Source: Glycomyces sp040645615
GTDB lineage: Bacteria > Actinomycetota > Actinomycetes > Mycobacteriales > Micromonosporaceae
Assembly: GCF_040645615.1 (NCBI RefSeq)
Contig: NZ_JBEYYO010000002.1
Coordinates: forward strand, 329,856 to 393,855
Length of the DNA stretch: 64,000 bases
Direction of reading: 5' to 3'
This document shows positions 61,030-64,000 of the stretch, one piece after another. The notes beneath the pieces were generated by a model. It ran no database searches, was not told the origin of the DNA, and saw only the letters and a program-made list of their open reading frames with translations. Each line of letters begins with the position of its first letter. Within the stretch, counting starts at the first letter, position 1. A program made the position numbers and the translations under genes.

Positions 61030-61560
61030 TCAGTCACGGGGCCTCCGCAGGAGCGGGCGCAGGCTCGGCTTGCGCAGCGGTTCGGCGGCGATCTGCTTCT
61101 GGAGCTGCCCGATCCCGTACAGCAGGGCCTCGGGGCGCGGCGGGCAGCCGGGGATGTAGACGTCGACCGGGATGATCTGGTCCACGCCCTTGGTCACGCA
61201 GTACGAGTCCCAATAGGGCCCACCGGAATTGGAGCACGCGCCGAAGGAGATCACGTACTTCGGCTCGGGCATCTGCTCGTAGAGCCGCTTGATCGCCGGG
61301 GCCATCTTGTCGGTGACAGTGCCCGAGACGACCATGAGGTCGGCCTGCCTGGGCGAGTGCGCGAACGGGATGACCCCGAGGCGCATGAAGTCGTGGCGGC
61401 TCATCGACGCCGCGATGAACTCGATCGCGCAGCACGCGAGCCCGAAGTTGAAGACCCACAGCGAATACCGCCGGCCCCAGTTGAGCACGAAGCGGATCGG
61501 CTCACCCAGCACCCCTGAGCCCTCACCGGAACGCGAGGGGAACGGGAGCTTCACCGCCAT
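61030..61560 (-). CDS. nuoB2: Second NuoB
   Basis: 176 residues from the ATG at 61560 with AAAGGAG upstream. Cluster N2 ligands are intact: LACCAIEFIA, GACSNSGG and IPGCPPRP. It is shorter at the C-terminus than the operon NuoB (35414) and differs in the loops (MSRHDFMRLGVIPFAHSPRQAD). It overlaps nuoA2 by 10 bases. Confidence 0.9.
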   Translation of the reverse strand: MAVKLPFPSRSGEGSGVLGEPIRFVLNWGRRYSLWVFNFGLACCAIEFIAASMSRHDFMRLGVIPFAHSPRQADLMVVSGTVTDKMAPAIKRLYEQMPEPKYVISFGACSNSGGPYWDSYCVTKGVDQIIPVDVYIPGCPPRPEALLYGIGQLQKQIAAEPLRKPSLRPLLRRPRD

Positions 61561-61919
61561 CGCAGGACTCCTTTCCTCCAGGCGTACGCCAGCCCCAGGG
61601 CCAGGACCCCCACGAACACGCCCATCTCGACCGCCGCGGCGGCCCCGAACTCGCGGAAGACCGCGGCCCACGGGAACAGGAACACGGCCTCGACCGCGAA
61701 GAGCACGAACAGGAACGCGTACACGTAGTACCGGATCTGGACCTGCGCCCAGTCGCCGCCGACCGGGTCCACCCCGCACTCGTAGGTGAGCCCCTTTTCG
61801 CGCGTGGGCTCGGCGGGCCGCAGGACGCGGTTGGCGGTCATCGCCGCGGCCACGAACGCGAACCCGGCCAGCAGCAGCACCCCGAAGACGGCGTAGTCGC
61901 CGAGCGAAGAGGTTCCCAT
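61551..61919 (-). CDS. nuoA2: Second NuoA
   Basis: 122 residues, three helices (YAVFGVLLLAGFAFVAAAM, YVYAFLFVLFAVEAVFLFPWA, VEMGVFVGVLALGLAYAW) with YECGVDP in the loop. The Asp-Ile-Glu of NuoA is here Ala-Val-Glu-Ala. It begins the five-gene operon nuoA2-nuoB2-nuoC2-korA-korB. Confidence 0.88.
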   Translation of the reverse strand: MGTSSLGDYAVFGVLLLAGFAFVAAAMTANRVLRPAEPTREKGLTYECGVDPVGGDWAQVQIRYYVYAFLFVLFAVEAVFLFPWAAVFREFGAAAAVEMGVFVGVLALGLAYAWRKGVLRWR

Positions 61920-62409
61920 ACCGACACCCTAGTGCCGCCAAGGGTCCTGGGGAACCCGTGAAACCGCTCGCTTCGGATTCGGTGGGCGCGAGGCGGATCT
62001 CCCCCATACGCGCCGCAACCGTCCGGCGCCTGCGGGCGTGTGTTGTACGAAGAGGATTCACGCCGAAGGCGGCGCCCGGACCTCGGCCGACGCCGAGGGC
62101 CGCCCCGCCCGGACGTGGCCTGCGACCACGACGAACAGGAACGCCATGACCGCCGCCAGCGCCCCGCCGCTGACCAGGGCCTCCAGGCCCCCGGCCGATG
62201 CCGCCCGCGCGGCCGCGGCGGTGGACGGCGAGTTCGCCGCTCTCGTGGGAAGCTGGACGGAGACGACGCACCGCGAGCCTCGAGACGGCGCGGACATGTC
62301 GACCCCGCCTCGCGTCTGCGCCTTTGAGAAAGCGACAATGGTCGCCGCCGGGCACGCGCTGGAGGGCCCGATGGTTGCCCTTGTCCCCCCTACCTGTGCT
62401 GGAGCGGAT
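61920..62409. other. Divergent intergenic region, no supported gene
   Basis: This 490-base gap separates nuoA2 (minus) from the sigma factor (plus). A minus-strand frame from 62297 to 62058 has one hydrophobic stretch (GALAAVMAFLFVVVAG) but no ribosome binding site. I saw no clear promoter pair. Confidence 0.4.
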
Positions 62410-63012
62410 GTGCGAACGGAGGCGGAGTTCACCGACCTCTACGAGAACCACTTCTCGGAGCTCGCTGCCCAGGTGTGCGCTTATCTCGGCGATGCCACCG
62501 AAGCGCAGGACCTGGTGCAGGAGGCCTTCCTGCGGGCGTGGCAGCGCTGGGACAAGGTCGGCGGCTACGAGGAGCCGGTGGCGTGGGTGCGCCGCGTGGC
62601 GTGGAACCTCGCCACGAGCCGCCACCGCCGCAACCAAGTCGCGCGCAAGTTCCTCCAGAAGTCCTCGGCCCCTGAGGCGGCTCCGGCCGCGAGCCCCGAT
62701 CACGTGGCGCTGGTCGAGGCGCTCAAGCTCATTCCGGCGAAGCGTCGCCGGGCGATGGTCATGCACTACATGGCCGACATGACGATCAGCGCGATCGCCG
62801 AGCAGACCGGCGCGCGCGAGGGCACCGTGAAGTCCTGGCTGCACCGCGGCCGCAAGGAGTTGGCCGCGCTGCTGGCCGACGAGACCCCGGGCGCGAGGCG
62901 CCGCGCGGAGGACCCGGACACGATGCCGATCCGCATCCGGCGCGGGATTCCCGGCGCGCGGGTGCCGCGGTCGTCCGGCCGCCGGGCTTCGGTGAAGGAG
63001 GACCGTTCATGA
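62410..63012 (+). CDS. ECF (RNA polymerase sigma-70 family) sigma factor
   Basis: 200 residues from the GTG at 62410 with GGAG upstream. Region 2 reads FTDLYENHFSELAAQVCAYLGDATEAQDLVQEAFLRAWQRW; region 4 reads LIPAKRRRAMVMHYMADMTISAIAEQTGAREGTVKSWLHRGRKEL. The arrangement is that of ECF sigma factors close to SigE/SigM of actinobacteria. A basic C-terminal extension (RIRRGIPGARVPRSSGRR) is extra. The stop overlaps the next gene by 4 bases, as is usual with an anti-sigma gene. Confidence 0.88.
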   Translation: MRTEAEFTDLYENHFSELAAQVCAYLGDATEAQDLVQEAFLRAWQRWDKVGGYEEPVAWVRRVAWNLATSRHRRNQVARKFLQKSSAPEAAPAASPDHVALVEALKLIPAKRRRAMVMHYMADMTISAIAEQTGAREGTVKSWLHRGRKELAALLADETPGARRRAEDPDTMPIRIRRGIPGARVPRSSGRRASVKEDRS

Positions 63013-63890
63013 GCTTCGATCGCGACGACGAGACGGTCGCCGAGGCCTTCGCGAGCCTGAAGGCCTCCGCGTCCGAGCAGTTCCCGCCGCCGCCGGTGCA
63101 CGAGCTGATGCAGCGCGGCCCGGCCGCGCTGCGCCGCCGCAGGCTGGTCTCGGTGGCCGCCGTGGTGGGCGCGTGCACCGCGGTCACCGCGGGCGGCTTC
63201 GCCGTGGCCTCGACGCTCGGCCCGCTCGCGAGCGGCCCCGAGTCGGCCGAGACCGGCACGGCGGTGACGAAGGACGCGAACTCCGAGGACGAGCACTACG
63301 AACCGTCGGGGAGCCCGGCCGCGCCTGAAGGCGAGGACGGCGAACCGGCCACGGCCACGACCCCACCGGGCGACGTGTCGGCGATCGTGCTCGGCGGCCC
63401 GTTCACCGGGACCTGGGCGGACGCGTGCGCGACCGGCCCGCAGGAGGCGGACTTCGCGACCTGGACGATCACGGCCGACACGGGCTGGTCGATCGACGCG
63501 GTGGCCGAGGGCGACGCGGACGGCGACGGCGATGCCGAGACGGTCCTGGCGCTGACCTGCGAGAACGCGACGGGCGTGGCGGCGTTCACGATGGACGAGG
63601 AATCCGAGGACGGCCCGGTCCTCTCCTCGTTCGCGTGGGTGTGGCAGCCAGAGGGAACGGCGGAGTTCGAGCAGATCGTCGCGGTCGAGAGCGGCGAAGT
63701 GGTCCTGAACGGCACGAGCGCGGACACGGCGTGGACCGAGCGCTTCGCATGGGACGGCGAGTCCTTCGCCCCGGTCGAAGTACCGCCCACGGCGGACCCG
63801 ACTACTCCGAGCGAAACGCCGAGCAGCCCGACCCCCTCGGACACCCCGACGACGGACGCGGCAAGCGCGACCACGGCAACGAGTTCGTAA
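63009..63890 (+). CDS. Membrane-anchored putative anti-sigma or sigma-coupled protein
   Basis: 293 residues overlapping the sigma gene by 4 bases. The N-terminal ~45 residues are cytoplasmic (DDETVAEAFASLKASASEQF), then one membrane helix (LVSVAAVVGACTAVTAGGFAVA). The outside has a Thr/Pro/Glu linker, a beta domain (ADFATWTITADTGWSIDAVAEGDADGDGDAETVLALTC) with a calcium-binding-like DGDGDAE, and a Ser/Thr/Pro-rich tail. No HCC zinc motif of the ZAS type is present, so it is not a standard anti-sigma; position is the main argument. Confidence 0.7.
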   Translation: MSFDRDDETVAEAFASLKASASEQFPPPPVHELMQRGPAALRRRRLVSVAAVVGACTAVTAGGFAVASTLGPLASGPESAETGTAVTKDANSEDEHYEPSGSPAAPEGEDGEPATATTPPGDVSAIVLGGPFTGTWADACATGPQEADFATWTITADTGWSIDAVAEGDADGDGDAETVLALTCENATGVAAFTMDEESEDGPVLSSFAWVWQPEGTAEFEQIVAVESGEVVLNGTSADTAWTERFAWDGESFAPVEVPPTADPTTPSETPSSPTPSDTPTTDAASATTATSS

Positions 63891-63900
63891 GGCAAAGCGC

Positions 63901-64000
63901 GTGGAGTCGTCGCGGCGCGGGCTCGCCGGGTTGAAGCCCGCGTTCAAAGCGGACGGGTCGGTCACGGCCGGTTCGTCCTCGCAGATCTCGGACGGGGCCG
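63901..64000 (+). pseudogene. Thiolase reading frame lacking its N-terminal part
   Basis: From GTG 63901 the frame reads VESSRRGLAGLKPAFKADGS, VTAGSSSQISDGA and runs off the window. This is the middle of an acetyl-CoA acyltransferase (the ...LKPAF..DGTVTAGNSS..NDGA motif, about two thirds into the family). The first ~220 residues would have to lie upstream, but there the anti-sigma-like gene occupies another frame. It is therefore a 5'-truncated thiolase left by a rearrangement. The 3' part lies outside the window. Confidence 0.55.

Noticed and set aside
62058..62432. Minus-strand small membrane protein between nuoA2 and the sigma factor
   Set aside because: It has one hydrophobic stretch but no ribosome binding site or family, and overlaps the sigma gene's upstream region.

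Overview
The window is about 70% G+C, uses many GTG starts and chains genes by 4-bp stop/start overlaps. Its complex I, menaquinone genes, DUF222 HNH nuclease and T7SS-type proteins point to a high-GC mycelial or related actinobacterium. The family (something near Glycomycetaceae or Micromonosporales) is a guess from style, not from a marker gene.

Layout. 190-2334: a secreted protein and a tRNA-Thr. 2335-4090: gene-poor DNA with tandem units of about 73-77 bp. 4091-11251: a membrane-protein gene broken by an in-frame TAG, an HTH/N6-adenine methylase, two lipoproteins and a large SF1 helicase. 11302-16123: a Ser/Thr kinase coupled to a membrane protein with a helix-hairpin-helix domain, and two tandem secreted paralogs. 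16505-21501: DUF4272, adenosine deaminase, an MqnX-like amidohydrolase, an ORF-free stretch with terminator hairpins, menG and a MarR regulator. 21639-27246: an EspC-like protein, a DUF1023 alpha/beta hydrolase and five consecutive proteins sharing one cysteine-pinned domain. 27318-32616: a decayed HAD gene, small hypotheticals, a DUF222 HNH gene between inverted copies of the 73-80 bp repeat, and a DUF6183-like gene. 32687-50421: wrbA, then a Rex-type operator, a geranylgeranyl-reductase-family gene and the full nuoA-N operon. 50476-56726: a membrane protein, Uma2 protein, polyprenyl diphosphate synthase, MFS transporter, IclR regulator and lipoprotein. 56777-61919 (minus strand): nuoA2-nuoB2-nuoC2-korA-korB. 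62410-end: an ECF sigma factor, its coupled membrane partner and a 5'-truncated thiolase reading frame.

How it fits together. Much of the window serves menaquinone-linked respiration. A polyprenyl diphosphate synthase makes the tail, menG does the last ring methylation, the reductase-family flavoprotein probably saturates the tail, the amidohydrolase may act in the futalosine branch, and complex I reduces the quinone. The second nuoABC set overlaps a 2-oxoacid:ferredoxin oxidoreductase, which suggests an alternative ferredoxin entry to the chain.

Most promising for novelty are the DUF1023 hydrolase with five tandem domain-sharing proteins (an immunity-array-like layout), the HNH element with its repeat-bounded footprint, the stripped nuoABC2-korAB operon with a perfect 22-bp AT-rich palindrome inside it, and the orphan-terminator region before menG. 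All family names come from reading the sequence; no database search was run.
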